From: Coffea arabica
Lineage: Eukaryota > Streptophyta > Magnoliopsida > Gentianales > Rubiaceae
NCBI RefSeq assembly: GCF_036785885.1
Contig: NC_092317.1
Span: forward strand, 4,838,501 to 4,902,500
Direction of reading: 5' to 3'
DNA length: 64,000 nt
Part shown: positions 49,259 through 61,400 of the stretch, in pieces
Layout of the letters: each line of letters starts with the position of its first letter
Numbering within the stretch: position 1 is the first letter of the stretch
Position numbers and translations under genes: made by a program
Notes under the pieces: generated by a model
Databases searched by the model: none
What the model was told of the DNA's origin: nothing
Seen by the model: only the letters and a program-made list of their open reading frames with translations

Positions 49259-49399
49259 ATCTTTCCTATACTGACAGTGTATACACTATCATCGTTAGAT
49301 TCACGACATGTGTGTAAAAATTGAATTTCAAATTCAAATTTTGTACAGTTGTCATTTATCCAATGTTGATAGTGTATATACTGTCAGTGTAGGAAAGAT
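49259..49399. mobile_element. 141-bp MITE with 32-bp inverted ends, TAA target site
   Basis: The left end atctttcctatactgaca and the right end, on the opposite strand, atctttcctacactgaca extend as an inverted repeat of about 32 bases with a few mismatches. The triplets TAA at 49256-49258 and 49400-49402 fit a Harbinger-type target duplication. A decayed relative is at about 6598-6743. Confidence 0.8.
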
Positions 49400-49463
49400 T
49401 AATTCTTAAAAAAAATATAACATTTAAAATATATTTCAACGAGTGCCTATACACACATTCGTA

Positions 49464-50651
49464 CTCCCTCCGTCCCACTTTGATAGTTCTGTTTCTTTTT
49501 TCACACAGTTTAAAAAAAATAGTTAATTTTGTTGGAAAAGTAAATTTAGATTGCTATTTTCCTAAAATACCCTCACATTAAATAGAGTACAACTTTATGG
49601 GAACTTGAATTGATGGTAAAAAAAGAATCAACTCTTATTAAATGGGGTAGGTTTATAGTAGAGGTGGCAAATCAACCCACTTAATTAAATTTACCCATAC
49701 CCGCCCATGAATAGATGGGTATGGGTATCTTAAATTTTTGTATATGGGTATAAATGGGTCACCCAATAATACCCATTTATTAAATGGGTATTATTGGGTA
49801 ACCCATCAAACCCAATTAACCCATTTAGAATTCTCTTCCCCCCTCCCCCCCCCCCCCCCCAAGTCTCTTCTTTTCCCCACCCATTTTTTTTTTTCAAATT
49901 TTTCATTTTGTCATGATGTTAACTACTTTTGTTTCATTATTATTATTATTATTTGTTGGTTTTATCTTATTATTTTATTTTCTCTTAGTTTGTTAACTTG
50001 CTCATTTTTCAGCATTACTAATTTATGATAAATTTTAGCCTATTTTCTTATCTTTCTAAAATGAAATTTTAAATTTATATATGAAAAAAATGTTAGAGGT
50101 TCAAAATTTTTGGATTAAGTTTTTATATTAATTTTTATAGTACTCAGTTCAAATTTTTATATTCTTATTATTCAATTATTAAATAATAGGTAATTTTGTA
50201 ACATAGAGTATAAATGAAAAAAAATTGGTAATTAAGTTTATTGAACATTATAAATAAATATTTAAAACTAATGATGGGTACAAAGAGTGGTATAAATTGA
50301 TAACTTAGTTTGCAAAAATAAATTTAAATGAGTTTACAAAAAGTTAAAATAAATGGGTTGTAAATGGGTAATTGGATTACCCAATTCATTTTTTGACTTA
50401 CTCATTTATACCCATCTAATTAAATGGGTATAAATGAGTTGACTCACTTATACCCATTACCCATTTTATCCAACCCAAACCCGCCCAAGTCACCCATTTT
50501 GACACCTCTAGTTTATAGTAACAACAACTTACATTGAATAAGGGCATTTTAGGAATATTAAAATACAACTACATTTTTCAATTGGAAAGTGGACTACAAT
50601 TTGGGACAGACGACAAAGGAAAACAGGACTATTAAAGTGGGACGGAAGGAG
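49464..50651. mobile_element. Stowaway-like MITE interrupted by a hAT MITE
   Basis: This is the same family as 22370-22698 in opposite orientation: the left end is ctccctccgtcccactttga and the right end, on the opposite strand, is ctccttccgtcccactttaa, with TA on both sides (49462-49463, 50652-50653). Its own sequence runs 49464-49658 and continues at 50519. The interval between is the hAT MITE plus one copy of its target duplication. Confidence 0.93.
49659..50510. mobile_element. hAT-type MITE nested in the Stowaway-like MITE, 852 bp
   Basis: The perfect 8-bp duplication gtttatag (49651-49658 and 50511-50518) flanks inverted ends: tagaggtggcaaatcaaccc on the left and, on the opposite strand, tagaggtgtcaaaatgggtg. 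The body has many aaatgggta/tacccattt words near both ends, typical of this hAT MITE group. It contains a C run (about 49842-49860) and no transposase. Confidence 0.93.
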
Positions 50652-51076
50652 TATGAAAATAATGCCGTTTTCCTTTATCATAGCTACCAATTTAGCAGCG
50701 GTGAAATCGAGATCCGTGATGGCCAAAAACTCTTTTGCCAAACGGGACCTTAGATTACGCTTGATAATCCTGTTTTTGTCCATCCTAATTAAAAAGAGTT
50801 CTCGATTAGAGAAATTCTACCCACTTGTAAACAGCTACAAAAGGAACAAGCTGACCAAATGCAAGGTCGGTATTGAAACAGCAGGCCACGGACGACTTAC
50901 ATTCAAATTGATGAACTTACTCGAATTAACAAACAGAAAAACGATAAGGAGCCAATTGGATTGCATTCGCAGCAGCCTGTGCATTGTCCAAGGCTTCCAA
51001 AAAGCTGGTCTTTTGTTGCTTGCGGGAGAGCGGGCAAGTTTGCAACTGCTAGAAGGAACACAATCTTCGTATCATC
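50652..51076. other. Upstream region of the DUF1295 gene
   Basis: This has a long open frame on the plus strand, but it runs out of frame with and partly over the first exon of the DUF1295 gene and resembles no protein I know. I treat it as promoter and leader. Confidence 0.5.
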
Positions 51077-54000
51077 ATGGGAACCGTTATCGACTCCCAT
51101 TTCTTGGCCTTCACTGCCATTGTTACCGTAGGCAAAAACCCTTTTGTTTTTTCCTTTCCTTTTACAGGTAGAACACAGTCACATAGTGGTGATGCATGTC
51201 TTAATGATTTTTGCAGGTGGGTTATCAGTTGTTCTTCTTCATAATCACATCCCTTTTGAGATTTGATAAGGTTACTGACTTTGCTGGTAAGATTCTATCC
51301 ATTGCTATTCTCATCTTCCTTTTTTTTTTCCTTTCCTTTTTTGGGTGTTTTGTTATCTTTCGAATTCTGAAGTTTTTAGTGCACTTGATGCGTTCCTGGT
51401 TTTAGAAGTTATGTGTAAAGCTTAGAATCAACATTTTTTCCTTAGGTGATGATGGATATGGTATTTTTCAAAATTTAATCTTGAAATGGTAGTCGATTGC
51501 ACTGAAGGGTTGTTTTATTATGCGGCTATGCTATCTGAAGTAAAACCTTGTACAATCTTGTTTTACTGAAAATATAGTGGCTTATGGTGTAAGACGTAGA
51601 AAGACATGACCTTTGCAATCTGATAGATACTTGTTATTGTCGTGTCCACAAAGCTAAATTTGGCTGTTTTGATTTCATTTTATGTAATTCTTAACAAGTT
51701 ATAATTTTTACCCTTACTTTGCAGGAAGCTCAAATTTTGTTATACTTGCTGTATTGACTTTGGTTTTAAAGGGTTCATGGCATTTTCGTCAGGTAATACT
51801 GCTATTCTGTGGAATTTCCCTTTGTTGACAACTGTTCGTGAATGTGGTCTTTTTAACTACTGCAGAGCAGAAACTTATTTCCTTTATATTCTCCTCAATT
51901 TTTGTGAGGGGAATAATGCTTCTTTCTGTCTTAATTGAACAGAAAGTGAATGGCTGAATGCTTCCTTTCCTTAATTCAACACATTCTATTTTTGAATGTG
52001 TTGCAATCTACAAAGTAGCATTGATTTGTTCCTTTGCTGCCGTTTGTTTCTGTAATTTGATGATTTGTGTATTACCTAATGCCTGATCACAAAATGTGTA
52101 TTTGTGAGTTGTATGGGAGGTGTTTCAGCTTCCCTGATCTGATATATTTGATATATATGCTTGGCAAAATATGATAGTTACTGTAGGTTCTACTTGTTCC
52201 TGTATTGACGTTTGATTATACCTGTCAGGTGATTTTGTCTCTGCTTGCAGTCTTATGGGGCCTTCGGCTGGCCCTGTTTCTACTAATGAGGTAAGATTGG
52301 GATAAATGTCTTTGCAATCTTCAGAAGATTTTTGGCACTGAATCCATATTGTAATCCTCTTGGTTTTAAAGATGGTCAATAAGCAATTCCTCATTTTTAT
52401 TACAATTTGTCTTGTTTCATTCAGTTCAATGTACAACTTGAAACTAGCAATCTGCTGCAGTTGATCATTACTCTTCAACCTGATTCCACTTAGCCTCACA
52501 GTTCCTGTTTAGCCTGTCACTGTAGTGAGATCATCTTACCTCAAACCTCAAACCTCAAACCTGTTGGCATTTATGTTTCTTGTTTCTTCAGTGATCTTTT
52601 CATGATTTTATGTTGTTTGGGAACAAATAGATACTATGATTCTATGCCACTTTCCATTAAATTTCTACCTGTTCCTTTTTATAGCCCTTTCTTCTCATTG
52701 GTTGTGCCTCTGTTAAATCATAACAGCTAATTGTGTTGGTAATAATCAACTGAGGATGCTTAAAACTCTGGGCAATAGTACTAATTATGAATTGTTCTGT
52801 ATGCCCTAGGACATCATACATTCCCAAAATGCCAGAATAGTTTATCTTTGCATATTTCAATTACATCTTGATTTAAGTAATTGTGTTTAAGACTTCTCCC
52901 AGTATGTGTGCGGTTCTGTTTTGCAGTTGAAGCTCTAGAATTTACAGATATCATAATGCCTTTAACTTTGGAGTGCTGATGCGTCCTTTAGATGTCTTCA
53001 TGCTCAATTTTTCCTCAATTATTTGTTTTTTTTTTATGCCTTTTGTTGTTAAAAGTGTTCTGTATTATATACTTTCATGTCTCTGTATTCCGGATCTGAT
53101 TTTTAATTTTATATCTCCTAATTTACACCTTTGTTTTGATTTTAACTTTCAATTTTTTTTTCCGACCCTAGTTGGTGAAAGGCCTTTGAGTAAATGCAAA
53201 TTGATTTAGGAATCAAGCCCTTCCTTTAGCAATACCACTTTTAGTTTACACTTTAAGAATTGAGGATAATTGCATTAAAACCAGCCTAACTCGTGCTCTT
53301 TCTTTTTTTCTTCCCTTTATGAATCAGGATATTGCAATGGGGGGAGGACAGGCGCTTTGATGAAATGCGTAATAATTTGGGCAAGTTGGCAGTTTTTTGG
53401 ACATTTCAGGTTTTGTAGCCCCTTTGAATGTTTCTGAAGCCAATTTATCTGTGTATTTGAAAATTGTGCTAATGATGGAGTATGCTGTCCTATTTCTGGA
53501 TTATATGTTTTTGCTGATCTCAGGCTGTTTGGGTGTGGACTGTGAGTTTACCAGTGACAATTGTGAATGCAAGTGACAGAGATCCATCCCTTGAAGCTAG
53601 AGACGTCATTGGGTGGATTATGTGGTCTGTAGGGATTTTAATTGAAGCAACAGCTGACCAACAAAAGTTGACATACAAAAACAACCCAGAAAACAGGGGG
53701 AGATGGTGTAATGTTGGAGTGTGGAAATACTCTCGTCATCCAAATTACTTTGGTGAGGTTAGCTCCCCCAACATTTGTCGTTCTTCCTCATCTGCAAAGT
53801 ACTTATCTACGAATTCCTCACTAGTCAGAGTAGTTTAGTTTCATAACATTACAAGCAAACAAAAGAACCAGTAGCTGAGTGCTCTCAATGCCCGTAAAGG
53901 ATAGAGCTGCAGAATCACTTGTTTGCATCAGCAGTGGAGAGTATTCACAATCTGGTTAATGCTTTTGTCTCATGGTAAATGCATTTTTGACAAAGCAGTT

Positions 54001-54977
54001 TATAGCTGTCAAATAGGCTGTTATGAATAGAATATATTTGCAGTTTAAGGTTCCATGCATGGATGTATCACCACTAGTGATTCTTTATGGATGTTTCAAC
54101 TTGAAATGAATAGGTGAAATGCAATGCTTTTGTAGTTCTTTCTAGTGGGTGGCTATGCATCTCACATTTAGTACTCTTTGAGCTGAGTGATTAAGCTTGC
54201 TTGCATTGGTTTACATTTACACACGAAGCACAAATCCACCTCTGGTTTTCTTGTTTAAAGCTTATTAACTCAAACCAGCTAGCCTTTCTCTCCAAAACCA
54301 CCCTATTTTAACACTCATTTTGTTCCTAAAAAAGTTTAAACACCACTGTAGAAAGAGAACTCTACTTAAGAACTTAGAGAACAATAATACTAATTATATC
54401 CGGATCCTAACCCTGTCTCTATGATTCTATTTATGTGATGCATTTTATGAACTCAAGGTGTTTTTTTTTTCTCATTTGGGCCTTGTCCTCGTGTTTTATT
54501 TAGATCCTATTATGGTGGGGAATTTTTGTAGCTTCTACACCTGTTTTAAAAGGTGCTGAGTGGCTTGTCATCTTTGGACCAATATTCCTTACACTGCTGC
54601 TTCTTTTTCTCAGCGGCATACCATTACTTGAGGTTTGTTTTTACTTTTTTTGACTGAGATGTTCAGACTGTTTTCCTCTGTGTAAGCACTCACATACATG
54701 CTTTCCTTACCAGGACTCTGCAGATAAGAAATTTGGTGGTGTGGCTGCATATAGGCACTATAAGAAAACGACAAGGTTCGTCCACTGTTTCATTGCACTC
54801 ATTTCTTTGACTCCTTTTGCAATAGAAAATAACTGTTAAGAAAGTGTCAATTTCAGCCCTCTCATTCCGCTTCCCCCTGCATTATATGGGAATTTGCCTA
54901 TATGGATCAAAGCAACGTTTCTCTTTGAGTTTCCTTTCTATAGTCGCAGTCTTCCAAAAGAAGAGCTGAGCTGGTAA
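51077..54977 (+). CDS. DUF1295 / steroid 5-alpha-reductase-like membrane protein, 292 aa
   Basis: Nine exons (51077-51127, 51217-51286, 51725-51792, 52229-52290, 53328-53409, 53524-53757, 54504-54632, 54714-54775, 54857-54977) join in frame to 292 residues. Most of the chain is hydrophobic, with about six to seven membrane segments (for example VGYQLFFFIITSLL, NFVILAVLTLVL, VASTPVLKGAEWLVIFGP). The RWCNVGVWKYSRHPNYFGE block (ending at residue 189) is the signature of the DUF1295 / 3-oxo-5-alpha-steroid 4-dehydrogenase family; its Arg/His/Asn/Tyr residues contribute to cofactor binding in this fold. It is therefore likely an NAD(P)H-dependent reductase of a lipid or steroid-like substrate in an internal membrane, but the plant substrate is not known to me. 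It ends LPKEELSW. The closest Arabidopsis genes by memory are At1g18180 and At1g73650. It sits between the two arms of the inverted duplication. Confidence 0.9.
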
Positions 54978-55737
54978 ATCTATATTCCTTCTCTGAAGAT
55001 GCTTATCTTGAATGTTGGTGTACCTCATGCCTTATTATTGCCTGTTCTATGTGCATTCCCTTCTCGTAGTCCGTGTCACGTGCTTTCTCTATTATTTGTT
55101 TTTCATGTAGTTCATTTGTCTACTTCATGATCCGCATTTTCCCTAAAATCTTGGCAATATTGAAGTGAGCCCTATTATGCAATTATTGCATAGTTTTCTC
55201 TAGAACACAATCACTGAGATCCAGAATATCGTAATGATTCTGTTGCATATGTATAGAAATGCTGCCAATCTTTTGAATCAGGTGATAGCACAAACATCTG
55301 TCATTGGCAGTATACCTTTAGAGAAGGTAGTAGTATATCAAAGAAAGATAAAAAGAATGATCTTCTCTAGGCTTGGTTAACTCTTTGCTGTTCCGGACAC
55401 ATATACCTTGTTTTTTTGGACAATTTCGACTTAAGGAGGTATCTTTCTGTTGGATTATGCTCGGTGATCATACATAACATATTCTGTTTGTGCAAGGCGT
55501 AGAACAAGCAATCGAGGGGGAAATGCTGAGGGGAAGATGGATTGATCTCGCGTTGACTTGTTTTTTAACTTTTCTCGGTTGATCCACCGGCATACACACA
55601 AACGTGCTTCCAATCCAGCATCGTCTCTGTTCCAGGATAAACGTGCTTCGTTTTAACTTTTCTACTCTCCTCCTCCATATTTACAGGATAAACTTGTATC
55701 CAGTGTAAATATCATTGAACTAGAACTCTTTAGTTGT
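54978..55737. other. 3' flank of the DUF1295 gene
   Basis: This is probably 3' untranslated and intergenic DNA. I see no gene. The right end joins directly to the decayed copy of the kinase gene tail. Confidence 0.5.
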
Positions 55738-57665
55738 TTTTACATGTTGGCAAAATCAAATTTACACCTGGTGAGTATTCTGCAATTCTTGACGGCTGAC
55801 CCCTCTCCTGAACTCTGCTTACCGGAGGAACACTTGGTCTGGGTACCTGTGAACCAGTAACAGGCTTTTGTAGAGGTTTTAGAGCAGCCATACTCTCAGC
55901 AAACGAAGGCCTCAATTTTGGGTTACTACAAGGTCATATATATACATATTATGTAAATCGTGGTAAATTCCATTTTTATGTATTAAGTAAATAGCTGAAA
56001 ACTAAATTTTTAACTAGAATGAATGCACGAATTTTCGGGACAAAGTCCGCATCTTCCATTTCCAGACATGGCAATGAGAAGAAGACTCTTTAAAAGCTGA
56101 AGGAAAACCATAAAAACACCCATTTGGAAAAATTTCAAGTGAAGTGATGGTTCAAACACTTGGTGGAAAAGAAACAAAATCATAACCTCTTCAGCTTGTA
56201 TAACAGGAAGAAAGTAGAGACAAAGCCATTAGGAGTGATCAAAGTACAAAGGAAATAGGTACTCACGTTTGCCGGCATCTGTGAATGGTGGATCAATGTC
56301 ATCTGGTATGTCAGAGACGAGGGTGCTGAAACCCAACAGCTCCAACAACTTGATTGGATTCATCCTCCATCCCAAGAGGAGGGCAGACTACACACAGCAA
56401 AGCCCAGCAAATAACACCATATGCATCTGTATCTTATTGGCTTCCGATGCCTAATCTACAGAGTTCATCCATAAATTGTTCCACAGGGGACACACACAAC
56501 GAGCTAGCAAACTGCAGAAGCAGAGCTACTCCGCCATAGTCTGCCCCTTATTTCAGCTTGTTCAGAAACAGTCGACAGTGACACCATGTAATTAAACTAC
56601 TTCACTCTCAAAACTGTGATGCTAATAGCATAATGCAGCAGAAATGACAATTCCCTGGCAAACCAATCCACAAACATCAAACATGGAAAATTTGGGAATT
56701 TATTTAAGGACATATAGTATTCGACGCTATGGAGCCTCAATAATTGATACCAACATATAATTTGAACAGATGATATGGAAGCCAAACTTCTGAATTTCAT
56801 CAAAGTAAACTATTGAGCAGTACTGCACGGTATAATCATTACAGGCTCTTTTCAAGTTTAGGTTTCATCGGTTGTTTAAGTATCTTGAACATGCATGCGC
56901 ATATGCAAGTCTTGGTCACCTTATTTCTCTCCACACATTTGAGCATGTTTTAATGGGTTTTTCAAATGATAAACTAGGAAATCAGCAACTAGATGTAGAA
57001 GCAGACAGAGAAGCAACCAGAAAGAGAAGTTGGTTCTATTCAAAGTACAGTTTGAAGGTGCAAGCACTGGATAGATTATAATACGTCGAAATTTCCATTG
57101 TATTTTGAACCATGGATCACAGCAACCACCTTTTGAGAGAGAAACGTGGCAAGCAAAACATCTCCGAGGCTAAGAGTATCAGGGCCAACAGCATTGAGTT
57201 GTCTTCTAGAAAAGAGCTGATGATAAAATGATGTAAAAAGAATTAGCCAGTTTGTGCAAATGGAGAGAGCACTATAATCTTCCATCACGAAGGACATCCA
57301 AAAAATACAAAGCCAAGCAAGGAGAGAGGGAGAAACAAAAACTGTGAACAAACTCAAAAAGCAAAAGGACTTTTACACAAGGCAGAAATATTAGCAACAT
57401 TACAATTCTCTATAGGTGAGAAACGATAAAGAGAGAGTCATGCACAGACAAAGGTCCAACAATTAAACCATAAAGGCTACACCAAATCAATTAAACTAAA
57501 CAATTTTAATGCTGTGCTTCTTTACTCCAGCTTACCGTCCCAGCAATTCACCTGGAAGAAAGGAATGTGCTGTGCTTCATTCATTCTTGACAATCTGAAA
57601 TCACATACCTAGAAGAGGAAAGAAATACACATGAAATAGGAATTGTTTCGTGATATTTATTTTGC
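55738..57665 (-). pseudogene. Decayed duplicate of the 3' part of the Raf-like kinase gene
   Basis: This stretch matches 58438-60984 along its length, in the same orientation. It retains the last exon (about 55744-55915: RPSFAESMAALKPLQKPV and [18 protein letters not shown]), the 3' half of the penultimate exon (about 56262-56345, with small deletions) and the VCDF...SRM exon (about 57530-57605, which has a 4-base insertion). A deletion of a few hundred bases between about 56353 and 56356 has removed the [10 protein letters not shown] exon and half of the next. The last exon lacks 18 bases that hold the stop codon in the intact gene, apparently lost between two cacctgg repeats, so its frame runs on for some codons. 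It has no promoter or ATP-binding part and cannot give a kinase. Confidence 0.93.
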
Positions 57666-57869
57666 GGATGTGCCTGTGTAGAAATATTTATTTAATCATT
57701 CCTAAATAATTCCATTGACCAAAAGGCAACCTTTTTGCTTTTATTTTATCCCTATGGATACTTTATTTAGTTATGTTTCAATACTAAATTCTTTCACGAA
57801 ATCCTGAGACGTGGATCAATAAACTGTGAATTCACTTTTTTACTGTTAACAAGTCATGTAGTAGATTGT

Positions 57870-58315
57870 CAATTATCTCGGGGAACTTTCATAATATATC
57901 GTTCTTCGCTTTGCAGTCAAGGCCACTGTTGAGGACTTGACGACACATACAAGATTATGAAGGAAAGTAGGAGTTTATAGCATTGCTCAAGTTTTCCACC
58001 CAACATGTAACAATCTACAAAACAGATCACCTGGGCCATGGCTGATCTTCTCTAATGATCTCAAGCTCCACAAACTTGCAGCAATTGCAAGTCTTGTGTG
58101 GCATAATCAACTGCTACTAAAAATTGAAGAGAGTCAAACATTCGAAGTAGCAGTATCATTGATTGCCGCGTAGTTAATTTACACCAACCAATCTACATAA
58201 TATATAATTCTACAGCAAGGAGCACAAGAGACCAAAATTGTAAACCTTCATTACAATGATTACAATTTACGGACAAATACAACAATTTGCCATGGTGCCA
58301 GGACAAACCCAAAAC
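57870..58315 (-). repeat. Right copy of the ~450-bp inverted duplication (uninterrupted)
   Basis: This matches 47425-47878 plus 48949-48975 in inverted orientation, with the identical 90-base core at 58011-58100. It starts about 150 bases beyond the stop codon of the kinase gene, on the downstream side, just as the left copy starts about 165 bases beyond the FKBP17 stop. It shows the pre-insertion state of the site occupied by the 1.07-kb element. Confidence 0.93.
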
Positions 58316-58466
58316 TAGTAGAAAAAGGGCAGGAAATAATCACAATTTCTCTCAAATATGAAATGTTTGCCTGTCAGATTACAAGATGGTATTTTATCTT
58401 GGTTGATTCCGGACTTGCATGCATAGTGAGGCTTTACAAGTTTGGCAAAATCCAATTTACACCTGG

Positions 58467-61400
58467 TTAGCTCTTTTCACCTGGTGAGTATTCCGGAATT
58501 CCTGACGGCTGACCCTTCTCCTGAACTCTGCTTACCGGAGGAACACTTGGTCTGGGTACTTGTGAACCAGTGACAGGCTTTAGTAGAGGTTTTAGAGCAG
58601 CCATAATCTCAGCAAACGAAGGCCTCAATTTTGGGTCACTACAAGGTCATATACATACATATCATGTAAATCGCGGTGAATTCCATTTCTCCTTTTTATG
58701 AATTTAATAGCTAACAACTAAACTTTTAACTGCAATGGATGCATGAAATTTTAGGACAAAATCTGCATCTTCCATTTCCAGGTATGGCAATGAGAAGAAG
58801 ACTTGTTAAAAGCACAAAGAAAACCATAAAAACACCCATTTGCAAAAAAAATCATGTCAGCCGATGGTTCTAACACTTGGTGGAAAAGAAACAAAATCAT
58901 AACCTCTTATATAACAAGAAAAAAGTAGAGAAAAGGCCATAGGAGCGACCAAATGTAAAATGAAAAATGGTACTCACGTTTGCCAGCATCTGTGAATGAT
59001 GGCTGCAATAGCTGGATCAATATCCTCTGGTATGTCGAGACGACGGTGCTGAAACCCAACCGCACCAACAACTTGCATTGGATTCATTCCTCCCCATGGT
59101 TGCTGCATAGTACAAAGCTCCCACAGTATAACACCAAAGCTATATACATCACACCTGCAGTGCAACAATTTATCATCAACATTATAAATGAACAGCGCAA
59201 AAGGAGAAAGAAGAGCCTACATACTCAAATAGCAGAAATATCAGCAAATATGAAGTCAATCATTTAACTTATGATGTATATTTATATCTTTTGTGTGCCA
59301 TCTCATTTTGACAGTTTCCTTCAATTCTGGTTGCTATATAATGCGACTAGAAGTGGAAGGCATACTTTTCATCTGATGGCTCATTTCTTAGCACTTCTGG
59401 AGCCATCCACTCTGCCTGAGAAGGGTGACAATCAAGAATCAGAATCTCTGTTACACAATTTTGTCAAGTCATATTTGAACAATTGCATTTTGTACAGATC
59501 AATAAGCAATCCACAATAGCATTGTATACAGATAAAATATCCATCCCAAGAGAGGGCAGACTTCACACAGCAAAGCTCAGTAAATAACACCAAATGCAAT
59601 GTCGTCTTATTGGCTCTGGATACCTAAGCTATAGAGTTAATCCATAAATTATTCCCCAGGACATGAGTAAGCAAACTGCAAAAGCAGAGCCACTCCACCA
59701 TATTCTGCAACTTATTACAGCTTGTTCAGAAACAGTCAATACCATGTAATCAACCTACTTTGCTCTTAATAGCACAATCCAGCAGAAAAGACAATTCCCT
59801 GGCAAACCAATCCACAAACACCGAACATGGAAATTTTGACATCTGATGACAACCAACCTTTGAGTCCACAAGGGTTCAAATGAAAGTGACTGTTAAAAAA
59901 AAAAGGAAACAAACGAACAAACATGAAGAGGACATATTTATTTCACACAATGGAGCCTCGATAAATCATCCCAACATATGATTTGAATAGATGAGATGGA
60001 AGTCAAACATCTGAATTTCATCAATGTAACCTAAGCAATAATGCACAGTTGTGAGTCCTACATAAATGATTACGGGCTCTTTTCAAGTTAGGTTTCATCA
60101 GCTTTCAAGTATCTTGAAACTGCATGCGCACATGCAAGTTTTCGTCACCTTATTTCTCTTTACACATTTAAACATGTTTTTAACCAGCTTTTCAAATGAG
60201 AAACTAGGAAATTAGCAATTAGATCTAGAACCAGAAAAAGAAGCAGTTCGAAAGAGAAGTTGATTCTATTCAAAGTACAGTTTGAAGGTACAAGCACTGG
60301 ATTACTACCGACATAAGCCCAACAATCGTTTTCCTAATACATGTTGAGTACATCAAAATTTCCATTATATTTTGAACCATGGATCACAGTAACCACCTTT
60401 TTGAGAGAGAAACGTGGCAAGCAAAACATCTCCAAGGCTGAGAGTATTAGGGCCAACAGCATTGAGCTATCTTCTAGAAAAGGGCTGATGATAAAATGAT
60501 GTAAAAAGAATTAGCCAGTTTGTGTGAATGGAGAACTATAATCTTCCATCATGAAAGACATCCAGAAAATACAGAGCCAAGCTAGGGAAGAGGGAGAAAC
60601 GAAAACTGTGAACAAACTCAAAAGGAAAACATGCAGCAACGTTGTCACAGATAAACTTTTACGTAAAATAGAAACATTAGCAACATTACTATTCTCGCTT
60701 GCTGGAATGTACTCAGGATAAAGGATAAAGAAAGAGTCATGCACAAAGAAATGTCCAACAACTAAACAATAAAGGCAACACCAAAAATGGTAATCAGTTA
60801 GACTAAACAATTTTTCATGCTATATTTATTTTTCCCAAAGTAAATAAAAGCCAATACACCGGCTTACCGTCCCAGCAGTTGACCTTGAAGAAAGAAATGT
60901 GCTATGCTTCATTCTTGATAGCCCAAAATCACATACCTAGTAGAAGAAATTCACATGAGAATTGGTTCATGATGTTTATTTTGTCCATATGCATATGGCA
61001 ATGTGTGCAAATCTCAAGCATATAATAGATAATAAAATCATCAAGGTTGCTCAGGTATTAGAAATGTCACCTTTTTTACACATGCATGCAGGCAAAAAGA
61101 AACAAAAAATCACCTTTACAACCCAATTCTTATCAACAAGAAGATTTGGAGATTTCAAATCACGATGAACTATTACTGGAGTGCAGTTGTGAAGGTAATT
61201 CATCCCCCTAGCCTGCCAATTCAAAAGACCAAAACAAGAGTTTAATAGGCAAAGCTACCATGTAAACAACATGGTAAAAACCAAATGAGTAGCGAAAGTA
61301 AGAAAACCAGAACATACAGCATCAAGAGCCATCCTTAATCTTCTTCGCTCATCTAACTGATTGTTGGGGCGATGTAATAACCTATACAAACTACCTCTGC

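Noticed and set aside
49842-49860. Poly-C run as a regulatory G-quadruplex
   Set aside because: A single homopolymer run inside a hAT MITE; run length may also be a sequencing artefact, so no function is claimed.
50653-51171. 172-codon frame overlapping the first exon of the DUF1295 gene
   Set aside because: It is in another frame than the conserved exon, has no recognisable domain and is likely leader or promoter DNA.
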